Shown here piece by piece: positions 1 through 8,362 of a DNA stretch of 44,862 nucleotides. The position numbers and the translations under genes were made by a program. Position 1 is the stretch's first letter, and the number at the start of each line of letters is the position of its first letter. The notes under the pieces are model-generated. The model ran no database searches, had not been told where the DNA came from, and saw only the letters and a program-made list of their open reading frames with translations. Source of the stretch: Riemerella columbina DSM 16469 (lineage in GTDB: Bacteria; Bacteroidota; Bacteroidia; Flavobacteriales; Weeksellaceae); assembly GCF_000374405.1 (NCBI RefSeq), contig NZ_KB894225.1, positions 1-44,862 of the forward strand, written 5' to 3'.

Positions 1-321
1 ATTACCGATAAAGCCACAGGCAATACAGACGGTACACTGACCAAAGGTAAAAACGCTGAAATCAAAGGGACTTATATTAAGGTAGAGGGCAGCGACCCTA
101 AAAACGGCATTGTCTTTAAAAACTTAGACAACAACCAAGAAACCAAACTCCCTATGGAAAACATCGTCCTTAATGAGCCTTCAAGATTATTGATATTAGT
201 TCCTGCAGATTTAGCGAGTGGTAATTATGAAGTGAGTGTCCTCACACAATATGCCAAAGGTGGCACTCAAGTAAAAGAACCAAGGGTAGGAGTATTAGCA
301 ACTACGGTAGTCATTGGATAG
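1..321 (+). CDS. C-terminal part of a DUF4469-type (Ig-like fold) DNA-binding-domain protein
   Basis: Reading frame 1 is open from the first base and ends at TAG 319-321, so 106 residues of a larger protein are visible and the start lies outside the window. The fragment has the pattern of the DUF4469 Ig-like domain that follows an HU-like domain in many Bacteroidota proteins: a glycine-rich strand ending EIKGTYIKVEGSD, then NEPSRLLILVPADLASGNYE, then a VLTQYAKGG turn and a KEPRVG end. In this family the N-terminal part resembles HU/IHF and is presumed to bind DNA. The family call is from recall of the pattern and not from a search. A strong hairpin at 416-448 would end transcription. Confidence 0.6.
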   Translation: MTDKATGNTDGTLTKGKNAEIKGTYIKVEGSDPKNGIVFKNLDNNQETKLPMENIVLNEPSRLLILVPADLASGNYEVSVLTQYAKGGTQVKEPRVGVLATTVVIG

Positions 322-322
322 A

Positions 323-372
323 GGGAAGCTTCCCTCAGTACCTATGATGGTGTTCCCTACGAGTATAGGGAA
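323..372. repeat. Two short inverted repeats after the DUF4469 gene
   Basis: GGGAAGCTTCCC at 323-334 is a perfect 12-bp palindrome. TTCCCTA (353-359) pairs with TAGGGAA (366-372). They lie just after the stop codon and before the stronger terminator at 416-448, so they are probably part of the 3' untranslated region. There is no T-run after either one. Confidence 0.45.
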
Positions 373-415
373 TAGTACCCTACGATAATATACCATATTT
401 CCCTTATGATAAATA

Positions 416-448
416 AAAACGACTCTCTAAAAATTAGGGAGTCGTTTT
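416..448. terminator. Bidirectional intrinsic terminator between convergent genes
   Basis: AAAACGACTCTCTAA pairs with TTAGGGAGTCGTTTT with one G-T wobble. The A-tract on one side and T-tract on the other allow it to end both the plus-strand DUF4469 gene and the minus-strand DUF4293 gene. Confidence 0.85.
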
Positions 449-472
449 CACTCAAAATAAATCGTTGTGAGT

Positions 473-865
473 TTATCGAAGTCTGTCTACAGATTTTACG
501 AGCCTGTCGTCTCTGCGGATATAGATGTTGGCAATCAGCAAACATACTATAGCGATCAACGGAAATAGCGGCTCAATACCTTTCTCAGGAAAATCCATTC
601 CTCCAGGTAAGTTGAGTAGCCAGTAAGACAATAAACCGATCAACAAAGCGTTTATAAAAATGCTGATGTTGTTCAGCATCAATTGTCTTGTTCTGTTTTT
701 ATAACTAAAAATACTATAACCTCCTAATACAATAAGCGCAACACAGCCGAGTAAAACACTTAGGTTTCCCATTCCAAACAACGCCACATCCCTCCCTGTA
801 ATAAAGAGAAATAAACCTCCTAAAGTCGCTAAAACTAACCAAACCGTCTGTATTCTTTGTAGCAT
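473..865 (-). CDS. DUF4293 family small integral membrane protein
   Basis: This is a 130-residue protein with four hydrophobic segments at about residues 8-24, 32-50, 66-88 and 98-115, and a basic C-terminal tail (RRDDRLVKSVDRLR). The start MLQRIQTVWLVLA and the tail KSVDRLR are typical of the Bacteroidota DUF4293 family, which is commonly found beside rho, as here. The function is unknown. It is transcribed divergently from rho, with a TANNTTTG-type -7 box (TACTTTTG on the minus strand) at 895-902. The length is normal for the family. Confidence 0.85.
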   Translation of the reverse strand: MLQRIQTVWLVLATLGGLFLFITGRDVALFGMGNLSVLLGCVALIVLGGYSIFSYKNRTRQLMLNNISIFINALLIGLLSYWLLNLPGGMDFPEKGIEPLFPLIAIVCLLIANIYIRRDDRLVKSVDRLR

Positions 866-894
866 TTTATGATCGTTATAAATAATTTGAATGG

Positions 895-902
895 CAAAAG
901 TA
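895..902 (-). promoter_or_regulatory. -7 box of the DUF4293 gene
   Basis: The minus strand reads TACTTTTG, a full match to the Bacteroidota TANNTTTG box, 29 bases before the start codon. No clean TTTG -33 box is seen. Confidence 0.5.
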
Positions 903-912
903 CTAATATTTT

Positions 913-942
913 TTTGTAATTCCGAAAAATAGTGTAGATTTG
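913..942 (+). promoter_or_regulatory. Bacteroidota-type promoter of rho
   Basis: TTTG at 913-916, an 18-base spacer, then TAGATTTG at 935-942 match the sigma-ABfr promoter consensus. The predicted transcript start near 949 leaves a leader of about 90 bases before the rho ATG. Confidence 0.75.
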
Positions 943-948
943 CAACAT

Positions 949-1040
949 TAACTATTAGAAAGCCACCATTTCTGGGTGTGTTTTTAAATCATTACCAAAA
1001 TTGATTATTACTAAACAAATTATAGAAAAAAGAACATTAT
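949..1040 (+). promoter_or_regulatory. Leader of rho with two mutually exclusive hairpins
   Basis: AGAAA (958-962) can pair with TTTCT (970-974). The overlapping pair CACC and GGTG around 964-979 would form a different stem, so the two cannot coexist. This fits an autoregulatory leader, but both stems are short (4-5 bp) and the role is a guess. Confidence 0.25.
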
Positions 1041-2726
1041 ATGTTTGATTTTGAAAGCCTTGAGTCAAAATCCGCATCGGAGATTACTCAAATTACTAAA
1101 GATTTAGGTGTTAAAACTAAAAGAGGTAGCACAGCAAAAGAAAAAATCTATGCTATCCTAGACTTCCAAGCCGTAAATCAGGACAAAATAAAGGAATACC
1201 TAGATGCCAAAGCACCCGCTGAAACGCCCGACGACCAAGCGACTAAAAAAACACCAGCGAGAACTACTACAAAACGAAAACGAATGCCTAAAAAACAGGA
1301 AGACGCTACTCCCAATGCTGAATCAACAGCTAAAGTAGAGGAAAAAGAAACCAAAGAACCAGCCGCTGAACCTGAGGCAAAAGACAATACAAAGGAAGAA
1401 AAGCCTACTAGAAATACCCAAAGAGGCAGAACGAAAAAGAAAACAGAGCCTGCAACTTCCAAAAATACTGCCGACACCCCTTCTGAAAGCACTCAAGAAA
1501 ATAGTGGTAAAGACCAATCCAACACATCGGCAAAAACCAACGCAAACAATAAAGGACGAAAAAATAACCAATCTAAAAAAGAAGACGCTACACCAGAAAA
1601 ATCATTCAACTTTGATAATTTGGTTACGATAGAAGGCGTTTTAGAAATTCTTCCAGACAACTATGGTTTCTTGCGTTCGGCAGACTTTAATTATATTTCT
1701 TCGCCAGATGATGTCTATGTCTCTACCAACCAAATTAGAAACTATGGACTAAAAACGGGCGATACCGTAAAAGGCTTTGTAAGACTCCCAAAAGAAGGCG
1801 AAAAGTATTTCTCACTTCAAAAACCTATCGAAGTCAATGGCAGAGACCTAAGTTTTATTAAAGACAGAGTAGGTTTTGAACATTTAACGCCATTATTCCC
1901 TCAAGAAAAATTCAATTTGGTAGGCAATAATGCTACGCTTTCCACGAGAGTAGTAGACCTGTTTGCACCGATTGGTAAAGGGCAAAGAGCCATGATAGTA
2001 GCCCAACCTAAAACGGGTAAAACTATGCTCCTTAAAGAAATTGCCAACTCCATTTCTGCCAATCATCCAGAAGCGTATATGATGATTCTTTTGATTGACG
2101 AGCGTCCAGAAGAGGTAACCGATATGCAGCGTAGCGTTAATGCAGAAGTGATTGCTTCTACCTTTGATGAATCTGCGGATAAACATGTAAAAGTGGCGAA
2201 CTTAGTACTTTCTAAAGCCCAAAGAATGGTAGAGTGCGGACATGATGTGGTGATTCTTTTGGATTCTATCACCAGATTGGCAAGAGCCTACAATACCGTA
2301 ACGCCAGCATCGGGAAAAATTCTTTCTGGTGGGGTAGATGCCAATGCACTCCATAAACCAAAACGCTTCTTCGGTGCCGCAAGAAAAATTGAAGGCGGCG
2401 GTTCATTAACGATTATTGCCACAGCATTAATAGACACAGGTTCCAAGATGGACGAAGTAATTTTTGAAGAATTTAAAGGAACGGGGAATATGGAATTGGT
2501 ATTGGATAGAAAAATAGCCAACCGCCGTATATTCCCAGCTGTGGATTTAACGGCTTCCAGCACGCGTAGAGACGATATTCTTCACGACGACCTAACCCAG
2601 CAACGCATGTGGATTCTTAGAAAATATCTATCTGATATGAACCCTGTTGAAGCGATGGAATTTGTACAAAAACATATGAAAGGGACTTTAAATAACGAAG
2701 AGTTCTTAATGTCTATGAACAAATAA
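1041..2726 (+). CDS. rho: Transcription termination factor Rho with a long disordered insert
   Basis: Rho is the hexameric RNA-dependent ATPase that ends transcription of untranslated RNA. The 561 residues carry an N-terminal Rho_N helix bundle (about 1-45), a low-complexity stretch rich in K, E, T, P, A and N (about 55-190), an OB-fold RNA-binding domain (from about 193, with the NYGFLRS strand), and a RecA-like ATPase. The ATPase shows the P-loop AQPKTGKT (about 321-328), Walker [17 protein letters not shown], and the Q-loop/R-loop stretch [21 protein letters not shown]. coli Rho has 419 residues, and the insert accounts for the difference. Similar inserts occur in other Bacteroidota Rho proteins. 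It is the first gene of a plus-strand run with short gaps down to folC. Confidence 0.98.
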   Translation: MFDFESLESKSASEITQITKDLGVKTKRGSTAKEKIYAILDFQAVNQDKIKEYLDAKAPAETPDDQATKKTPARTTTKRKRMPKKQEDATPNAESTAKVEEKETKEPAAEPEAKDNTKEEKPTRNTQRGRTKKKTEPATSKNTADTPSESTQENSGKDQSNTSAKTNANNKGRKNNQSKKEDATPEKSFNFDNLVTIEGVLEILPDNYGFLRSADFNYISSPDDVYVSTNQIRNYGLKTGDTVKGFVRLPKEGEKYFSLQKPIEVNGRDLSFIKDRVGFEHLTPLFPQEKFNLVGNNATLSTRVVDLFAPIGKGQRAMIVAQPKTGKTMLLKEIANSISANHPEAYMMILLIDERPEEVTDMQRSVNAEVIASTFDESADKHVKVANLVLSKAQRMVECGHDVVILLDSITRLARAYNTVTPASGKILSGGVDANALHKPKRFFGAARKIEGGGSLTIIATALIDTGSKMDEVIFEEFKGTGNMELVLDRKIANRRIFPAVDLTASSTRRDDILHDDLTQQRMWILRKYLSDMNPVEAMEFVQKHMKGTLNNEEFLMSMNK

Positions 2727-2744
2727 GCCTTAAATACTAAAAAA

Positions 2745-3224
2745 ATGAACTTTACAAAACGGCTATTTTTCTTTTTAATCATCAGTATGGTAGGGCTTAC
2801 CAAAGCCCAGTTCACCATGCACCCTATGCTAAAAGTTGGCTACGACTATCAAAATTCTAATTTTGGGGAAGTTGGTGCAACCTTCTTATTTTTAGAAAAA
2901 GATGATGTGCTCTATCGCATGGGTGGCAGTGCATTGGTGGGCAGTAGCCACGGAAAAATAGCCGTTTTGCCTAAGTTACAAGGCGATATTCTTTTAAATT
3001 TTCAAAAAGGAAAAAGCCTTAGACATTCTTATTATTTCCTACTCGGTGCCGAAGCAACCACTAAATATATCACACCCAAAGCAGGCATCAGTATTTTTGG
3101 GTTAATGGATTTTAAGGGGGGCTATGGCTTCCAAATTCCTAATCAAACCCTAAATGGCAAAGTGATGAAAGGGTTTAATTTCAACTTTACGCTTAATATT
3201 CCATTGGTGGTATTTAAGAAATAA
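2745..3224 (+). CDS. Small secreted protein, probable outer-membrane or periplasmic beta protein
   Basis: The protein has 159 residues with a classical signal peptide (MNFTKRLFFFLIISMVGLTKAQ, cleavage near residue 22). The rest alternates hydrophobic and polar residues and is rich in G, F and Y, as in a small beta-barrel or beta-sandwich of the envelope. No family is recognised with confidence. It begins 18 bases after rho and lies 31 bases before sufS, so it is probably co-transcribed with rho. Confidence 0.7.
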   Translation: MNFTKRLFFFLIISMVGLTKAQFTMHPMLKVGYDYQNSNFGEVGATFLFLEKDDVLYRMGGSALVGSSHGKIAVLPKLQGDILLNFQKGKSLRHSYYFLLGAEATTKYITPKAGISIFGLMDFKGGYGFQIPNQTLNGKVMKGFNFNFTLNIPLVVFKK

Positions 3225-3228
3225 ATCT

Positions 3229-3253
3229 TAACTTTGAGGTTTTAAAACCTCAA
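3229..3253. promoter_or_regulatory. 20-bp perfect palindrome and -7-like box before sufS
   Basis: TTGAGGTTTTAAAACCTCAA at 3234-3253 is its own reverse complement and ends two bases before the sufS ATG. It overlaps TAACTTTG (3229-3236), a match to the -7 consensus. It could be an operator, or a hairpin over the ribosome start region. No well-placed -33 box is seen. Confidence 0.4.
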
Positions 3254-3255
3254 CC

Positions 3256-4476
3256 ATGCAGAATATCCAGCAGATACGCCAGCAGTTTCCTATTTTAGAC
3301 CAAACCATTAATGGCAAGCCCTTAGTGTATTTAGATAATGCCGCGACTTCTCAGAAGCCATTATCCGTTCTTAAAGCCTGCGAAAATTATTATACAAAAT
3401 TAAACGCTAATGTTCACAGAGGCATCCATACCCTAAGCCAATGGGCAACGGAAGCGATGGAAGAGGCTCGAAAAAAAGTGCAACATTTCATTAATGCACA
3501 GCACGACTATGAAGTGATTTTTACCAAAGGAACAACCGAAGGGATTAATCTAATCGCTTATGCACTGACTTCGCAAATTAAGCAAGACGATGAAGTCATC
3601 ATTTCGTATTTGGAACACCACTCGAATATTGTGCCTTGGCAAATGCTTTGCGAAAGAACGGGAGCTAAACTGAAAGTCATTCCTATGGATGAACAAGGTA
3701 GATTACAAACGCAAGTCTTAGACGAATGGTTATCAGAAAAAACCAAATTGGTAGCCGTTAACCAAGTATCTAACGCCTTAGGAATCATTAATCCTATTGA
3801 TACCATTATCCAGAAAACAAGAGAATTATCCAATGCGTTCATCTTAATTGATGGGGCACAATCCATTCCACATTTTAAAGTAGATGTTCAAGCAATGGAC
3901 TGCGATTTCTTTGTGTTTTCAGGTCATAAAATGTATGCGCCAATGGGAACGGGGATTCTCTATGGGAAAGAAAAAGTTTTAGAAACGCTATCGCCATTCC
4001 ACGGTGGTGGCGAGATGATTGCCACTTGCTCCTTCGACGGGACAACTTATGCAGGCTTACCTTTTAAATTTGAAGCAGGGACGCCAAATGTAGGCGGAAA
4101 TATCGCACTAGGTGCGGCGGTAGATTTTATGTTAGAAATAGGACACGAAACCCTTCAGTCCCACGAAACAGCATTGATAGATTACGCTCAAAAACAACTA
4201 AAAACCATAGAAGGGCTAAGGATTTATGGCGAAAAAGCCCCAAGGGTAGGCGCTGTATCGTTTAACTTAGAAGGCGTGGGTATTGCTTCGGATGTGGGAA
4301 TGATTTTGGATAAAATAGGCATTGCCGTAAGGACGGGACACCACTGCACGCAGCCGATTATGGATTATTTTAATATTGCAGGAACGGTAAGGGCGAGTTT
4401 TGCTATTTATAATACTTTAGAAGAAGTGGATACTCTCATCGAAGGTTTGAAAAAAGCCCAAAGAATGTTGGCATAA
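3256..4476 (+). CDS. sufS: Cysteine desulfurase SufS
   Basis: SufS takes sulfur from cysteine through a PLP-dependent reaction and passes it to iron-sulfur cluster assembly. The 406 residues match the group II cysteine desulfurases in length. The PLP lysine lies in SGHKMYAPMGTG (K225), with the LEHHSN histidine upstream. The persulfide cysteine is in RTGHHCTQP at C364, the same number as in E. coli SufS. No other suf genes are in the window, so it is separate from a sufBCD cluster here. Confidence 0.95.
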   Translation: MQNIQQIRQQFPILDQTINGKPLVYLDNAATSQKPLSVLKACENYYTKLNANVHRGIHTLSQWATEAMEEARKKVQHFINAQHDYEVIFTKGTTEGINLIAYALTSQIKQDDEVIISYLEHHSNIVPWQMLCERTGAKLKVIPMDEQGRLQTQVLDEWLSEKTKLVAVNQVSNALGIINPIDTIIQKTRELSNAFILIDGAQSIPHFKVDVQAMDCDFFVFSGHKMYAPMGTGILYGKEKVLETLSPFHGGGEMIATCSFDGTTYAGLPFKFEAGTPNVGGNIALGAAVDFMLEIGHETLQSHETALIDYAQKQLKTIEGLRIYGEKAPRVGAVSFNLEGVGIASDVGMILDKIGIAVRTGHHCTQPIMDYFNIAGTVRASFAIYNTLEEVDTLIEGLKKAQRMLA

Positions 4477-4490
4477 AATACACATTAATT

Positions 4491-4910
4491 ATGAAATTAA
4501 AATGGTGTTACTATCTATTCATCTTACTGCTTTATTTAGGGTGTACTTCAGTAGCTCCTCTACCCTATCAATTTCAAAAAAAGTGGATGCTGGTAGAATT
4601 TCAAGGTTATAAAAAGCAGGATTTAATGGCTCATCAAGCCTATCTCAATATGAGTCCTACGATGACCAATCCTCATCAATATTTTATTTCTATTGATGGT
4701 AAAAAACATTATTTTAGAATAGAATTTCTTAATGGTAAAAAGGTGAGTATTATTCCCTTAGGTATTCCTAAATCCGCTAATTCTAAACTAGAACAGCAAT
4801 GGGTAGAGCTACTACCAACCTTAAACCGTTATAAAATAAAAGGTCATTTTTTAACCCTTTATCATCCTAATGGCAAAACCATAAAATTAGTGGCAGAAGA
4901 TTGGGATTAA
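4491..4910 (+). CDS. META/HslJ-like lipoprotein
   Basis: The 139-residue protein has a short signal sequence ending in the lipobox LYLGC (Cys at about residue 18), so it is a predicted lipoprotein. The mature part (KWMLVEFQGYKKQDLMAHQAY, then LNMSPTM and a hydrophobic GHFLTLYHPNGK strand) has the pattern of the META domain seen in HslJ, where W..VE..G starts the fold and the strand TLYxxNG ends it. The role in this lineage is unknown. It lies 14 bases after sufS. Confidence 0.65.
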   Translation: MKLKWCYYLFILLLYLGCTSVAPLPYQFQKKWMLVEFQGYKKQDLMAHQAYLNMSPTMTNPHQYFISIDGKKHYFRIEFLNGKKVSIIPLGIPKSANSKLEQQWVELLPTLNRYKIKGHFLTLYHPNGKTIKLVAEDWD

Positions 4911-4950
4911 ATTAGTCTAAAAAACTTATATTTGGTAAAATTTTAATGAT

Positions 4951-5297
4951 ATGGAACCTACATTTAAAAAAGAAGACCGCGATATTTTATTCCTTCTACA
5001 TCTATCCCAGTTGCTTAATTTTGTCACGGGTTTTGGGGGCTTAGTCGCACCCATTATCATTTGGTTAATTAAAAAGAGGTCCAAAACCTTGACCAACAAG
5101 CCAAAGAAGTCATTAATTTTCAAATTACTATGTTTATAGCGGTATTGATATGTATTCCGCTATGCTTCATCTTTATCGGAATATTTTTATTGATTGGTAT
5201 TGGTTTGGTTTCCATTATTGTCCCTATAATCCAAGCCATCAATGCTAAAGATGGACGACCTGTACACTATCCATTAACTATAAGATTGGTTAAATAA
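4951..5297 (+). pseudogene. DUF4870 membrane protein, frameshifted in an A-run
   Basis: The first frame (from ATG 4951) encodes MEPTFKKEDRDILFLLHLSQ and a membrane segment of DUF4870 type (LLNFVTGFGGLVAPIIIWLI) but runs off-family after that and stops at 5139. The rest of the family pattern continues in the +2 frame as KEVQNLDQQAKEVINFQITM, followed by a second membrane hairpin and a C-terminal QAINAKDGRPVHYPLTIRLVK ending at TAA 5295-5297. One A added to the A5 run at 5071-5075 joins both into about 115 residues, the usual family length. So this is either a one-base deletion or a sequencing error. It ends 4 bases before folC. Confidence 0.85.
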
Positions 5298-5301
5298 ATT
5301 T

Positions 5302-6546
5302 ATGACGGCTCAAGATTATAGCGAAGCCCTCGATTGGCTTTATAAGCAGATGCCCAACTATCAGGTAGATGGCAAAAAGGCATATAAACCTGGACTAGAC
5401 AATATTAAAAAACTCTGTGAGTATTTTGGTAATCCGCAGCAGCATTTTAAATCTGTGCATATCGCAGGGACTAATGGTAAAGGCTCTACCAGTAACATGA
5501 TTGCCGCAGTATTGCAAGAGGCAGGCTATAAAGTAGGGTTATATAATTCGCCACATTTAATCCATTTTACCGAACGCATCAAGGTCAATGGAACGCAAGC
5601 CCATCAGGATTTTGTATTTCAATTTATACAAGAACTCAAACAACTACCCAAAGATATTCGCCCTTCGTTTTTTGAGTTTACAACGGTAATGGCATTTGAA
5701 TACTTTAAGCAACAGAAGGTAGATATAGCCATCATAGAAACGGGACTAGGCGGCAGGCTAGATGCGACTAATTTGCTAAATCCTATCTTAACGGCAATTA
5801 CCAATGTAGCCCTAGACCATCAGGATATTTTGGGCGAGACTTTAGAAAAAATTGCCGTAGAAAAGGCGGGGATTATAAAGCCTCATACCCCCATAATTTC
5901 AGGTGAAGAAAAGCCCAATATTAAGACCATATTTCAAAATATTGCAAACAGCCGAAATGCTCCGTTTATAGATGCCACAACAATTAAAACAGCCTTAGCC
6001 TCTGATTTAAACGGTAATTATCAAAGAAAAAATATCAGAGTTGCTATAGCGGCAATCGAACAATTAAGAAATCTAGGCTTCAATATAAGCGATACCAATC
6101 TCGCAAAAGGCTTACAGCAGGTTCAGAGCCATACGGGGTTTATCGGTCGGTGGTATGAATTTTCTCATGAGCCATTAACCATTTGTGATACGGGACATAA
6201 CCAAGCAGGTCTAGAAGCCGTGTTGCAACAACTTGAACAATACCCCCAGCATCAACATATCGTACTCGGTTTTGTAAAGGATAAAAAAGTAGACGCTATC
6301 ATTCCGCTATTACCCAAAGAGGCGACCTATTATTTTGTAACACCTGCCATCAGTAGAGGACAGTCACCAAAATGCTATGAGCCACTACTCAAAAATGCCC
6401 AACTTAATTATAGAATTTTTAGTAGTGTAGATGAAGGTTATATCGCCGCAAAAGCCTTATGTAAGGCAGAAGAGATGATATTTATAGGCGGAAGTAATTT
6501 TGTAGTGGGAGAATTTTTAGAAAAAAATTTGTCAATTGACAAATAA
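5302..6546 (+). CDS. folC: Folylpolyglutamate synthase / dihydrofolate synthase FolC
   Basis: FolC joins glutamate to dihydropteroate and adds further glutamates to folates, using ATP. The 414-residue Mur-ligase-like enzyme has the P-loop AGTNGKGS (residues 55-62), the motif GLYNSPHL, and the ETGLGGRLDATN segment that binds Mg and ATP. A second domain with CDTGHNQAGLEAV starts near residue 295. The length is normal. The stop codon region overlaps the promoter of the tRNA genes. Confidence 0.95.
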   Translation: MTAQDYSEALDWLYKQMPNYQVDGKKAYKPGLDNIKKLCEYFGNPQQHFKSVHIAGTNGKGSTSNMIAAVLQEAGYKVGLYNSPHLIHFTERIKVNGTQAHQDFVFQFIQELKQLPKDIRPSFFEFTTVMAFEYFKQQKVDIAIIETGLGGRLDATNLLNPILTAITNVALDHQDILGETLEKIAVEKAGIIKPHTPIISGEEKPNIKTIFQNIANSRNAPFIDATTIKTALASDLNGNYQRKNIRVAIAAIEQLRNLGFNISDTNLAKGLQQVQSHTGFIGRWYEFSHEPLTICDTGHNQAGLEAVLQQLEQYPQHQHIVLGFVKDKKVDAIIPLLPKEATYYFVTPAISRGQSPKCYEPLLKNAQLNYRIFSSVDEGYIAAKALCKAEEMIFIGGSNFVVGEFLEKNLSIDK

Positions 6547-6558
6547 CTTGTATATTTG
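6528..6558 (+). promoter_or_regulatory. Promoter of the tRNA-Val pair
   Basis: TTTG at 6528-6531, 19 bases, and TATATTTG at 6551-6558 fully match the Bacteroidota promoter. It overlaps the last codons of folC and gives a start about 17 bases before the first tRNA. Confidence 0.8.
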
Positions 6559-6582
6559 CACCACTCAAATGAAAAAATTTGA

Positions 6583-6657
6583 GGGCGGTTAGCTCAGTTG
6601 GTTCAGAGCATCTGGTTTACACCCAGAGGGTCGGGGGTTCGAATCCCTCACCGCCCA
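6583..6657 (+). tRNA. tRNA-Val (anticodon UAC), copy 1
   Basis: A complete 75-base cloverleaf: acceptor GGGCGGT/ACCGCCC, D-arm GCTC...GAGC, anticodon stem TCTGG/CCAGA with loop TTTACAC (anticodon TAC), T-arm with TTCGAAT, and discriminator A. The CCA end is not encoded: the bases after the discriminator are CTA. Confidence 0.97.
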
Positions 6658-6661
6658 CTAA

Positions 6662-6736
6662 GGGCTCTTAGCTCAGTTGGTTCAGAGCATCTGGTTTACA
6701 CCCAGAGGGTCGGGGGTTCGAATCCCTCAGAGCCCA
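6662..6736 (+). tRNA. tRNA-Val (anticodon UAC), copy 2
   Basis: A complete 75-base cloverleaf 4 bases after copy 1. The body is identical to copy 1. Only two acceptor-stem base pairs differ (GGGCTCT/AGAGCCC), and both are compensated. Both genes share one promoter and the terminator at 6741-6770. Confidence 0.97.
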
Positions 6737-6740
6737 CAAC

Positions 6741-6770
6741 AAAACCTCAGCAACATTGCTGAGGTTTTTT
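6741..6770. terminator. Intrinsic terminator after the tRNA genes
   Basis: AAACCTCAGCAA pairs with TTGCTGAGGTTT over a 2-base loop and is followed by more T's. It also lies just after the minus-strand ABC ATPase gene and can serve both directions. Confidence 0.9.
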
Positions 6771-6793
6771 ATTTTAAATAAACCGATTTATTT

Positions 6794-7429
6794 TTAAAAC
6801 TTAAAATTACCCAATTTATCAAATTCGGATTTATGATAAATCCTATCCACACTACCCTGCTCCAAGATAGCAATATTATCGCAAGTATGGAATAAAGTTT
6901 CAATAATATGAGAACTGACTAAAACTATTTTATCTTCTGATTTTAAGTGATTTATAATATCATATAGGATATGAACCCCTTCAAAATCAACGCCATTAAA
7001 GGGTTCATCTAAAATATTAATTGGCTTATCTAATAGTAGCATTCCCAGAAGTGCCAGTTTTTTCTTCATACCACTAGAATAGTCTTGAACATATTGATTT
7101 AGTGGAAGTCTGAACTCCTTAATCCATTCCTCAACTTTTGTATTATTTTTAGTTGAAAAATAAGCAAGATACTCTTTCCCTGTAATATAAGGATAAAAGT
7201 AATTCTCTGTTTCTAGATAGGATACCTGCTCGCGTTTCAAACGCTGATGATGAAGGGTAATAGTGCCTGAAAATTTTATATTTCGGTATAGGCTTTCAAA
7301 AAAAGTCGTTTTACCAGCTCCATTTTTACCCAATAACCCGAGAACGCTTCCTAGCTCAACTTTTAAATTAAGCCCATCTAGCACTAGATACTTATTAAAG
7401 CTAACCTGTAAATCTTTAACTTCCAACAT
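6794..7429 (-). CDS. ABC transporter ATP-binding protein
   Basis: The 211-residue nucleotide-binding protein has Walker A GLLGKNGAGKTT (about 31-42), a signature YSSGMKKKLALLG, Walker B PINILDEPFNGVDF and the switch histidine in SSHIIET. It is a short ABC ATPase of the type paired with an ABC-2-like exporter permease. Its start overlaps the end of the upstream broken permease by 14 bases, suggesting translational coupling. The substrate is unknown. With the permease broken, it may have no partner. Confidence 0.9.
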   Translation of the reverse strand: MLEVKDLQVSFNKYLVLDGLNLKVELGSVLGLLGKNGAGKTTFFESLYRNIKFSGTITLHHQRLKREQVSYLETENYFYPYITGKEYLAYFSTKNNTKVEEWIKEFRLPLNQYVQDYSSGMKKKLALLGMLLLDKPINILDEPFNGVDFEGVHILYDIINHLKSEDKIVLVSSHIIETLFHTCDNIAILEQGSVDRIYHKSEFDKLGNFKF

Positions 7430-8327
7430 AATTACTAATATTTTGCTTGGCTAATTTTCTATTTTTAATGATTACAAACCACGCTGAGACTATGGTTATA
7501 CAGTATAAAAAATACACTAGAGAAGTCCCCATATCCAAATAATGAAAGTTTTTGTGATGGTACATTTTATATTTCCGCTTCAAAACAAGCAAAAAATAAG
7601 TGTTCATAAAAAGGAAATAATAAATTAAATAAAGGCTAGACTCATGATTTAACACCAAAAATAAGAGATAAGTAGGTAATAGCAAATAATTAAAAACCTC
7701 ATATTCAATTTTATTTTATCATCAAAAGAATAGGTTTTAAAGTACATTTCTAGCATCTCTTTACTTTCATTATTTTCAAAAATATTTTGAAAATAGCCCG
7801 AAATCAATAGTCCAAATAATATCAATGAGGATGCATGATAATCCGATAAAATAACCAAAGCATAACACAAAATAAAAATCCATGTATGCTTCCTTAAAAA
7901 GCTTCGCCATTCAAATAAAGCATTGGGTACAAAATTCCATTTTATATCTACTTGAACTCTATTTTTAGGATAATAAAATGAAAAATAGTATTAAAACTAA
8001 AAATATAGACCACCCAAGGCGTTCCATTTTATAATGAATATTACTCACTAAAAAGAAACCATATATCAACGCCGATTCTAAATAAAAAATCATCCTCCAA
8101 CTTCTAACAAATACTTTTTTTAGAAAAGGAATATCTTTCCTGTTGAAGTGAAATATAACGCTCATTGCAAAGAACACCAGCGGGTAATAATGAGCCGCTG
8201 GCAATTTTACAGAAATCAACAGTCCTAAAATAAGTAAAATAGGCGAACTGACCTTAGTATTCAGATTAAATATTCTAAACCCTTGATTGATTCTAAAAAT
8301 AAAATGATGGGAAAATTTTGAAAACAA
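7416..8327 (-). pseudogene. ABC transporter permease, broken by two frameshifts
   Basis: Three hydrophobic minus-strand fragments in different frames line up as one membrane protein of about 300 residues. Fragment 1 (from 8327, TTG start) ends at a stop at 7965, but the other frame continues from the same point as YYPKNRVQVDIKWNFVPNAL and on into fragment 2. Fragment 2 ends near 7649 after FDDKIKLNM, while the other frame runs KIEYEVFNYLLLPTYLLFLV into fragment 3. The shifts lie near 7967-7985 and in the T4 run at 7709-7712. The 5' end may be damaged too: the only nearby ATG is followed at once by TGA. The protein precedes and overlaps the ATPase gene, which supports a permease role. No subfamily is recognised. 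Confidence 0.75.
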
Positions 8328-8362
8328 TATTAGTCACATTAAGGTAGTAATTCAAATTATTC

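Noticed and set aside
1178-1571. Minus-strand ORFs inside rho
   Set aside because: They are shadows of the low-complexity Rho insert in the other strand, with no family pattern.
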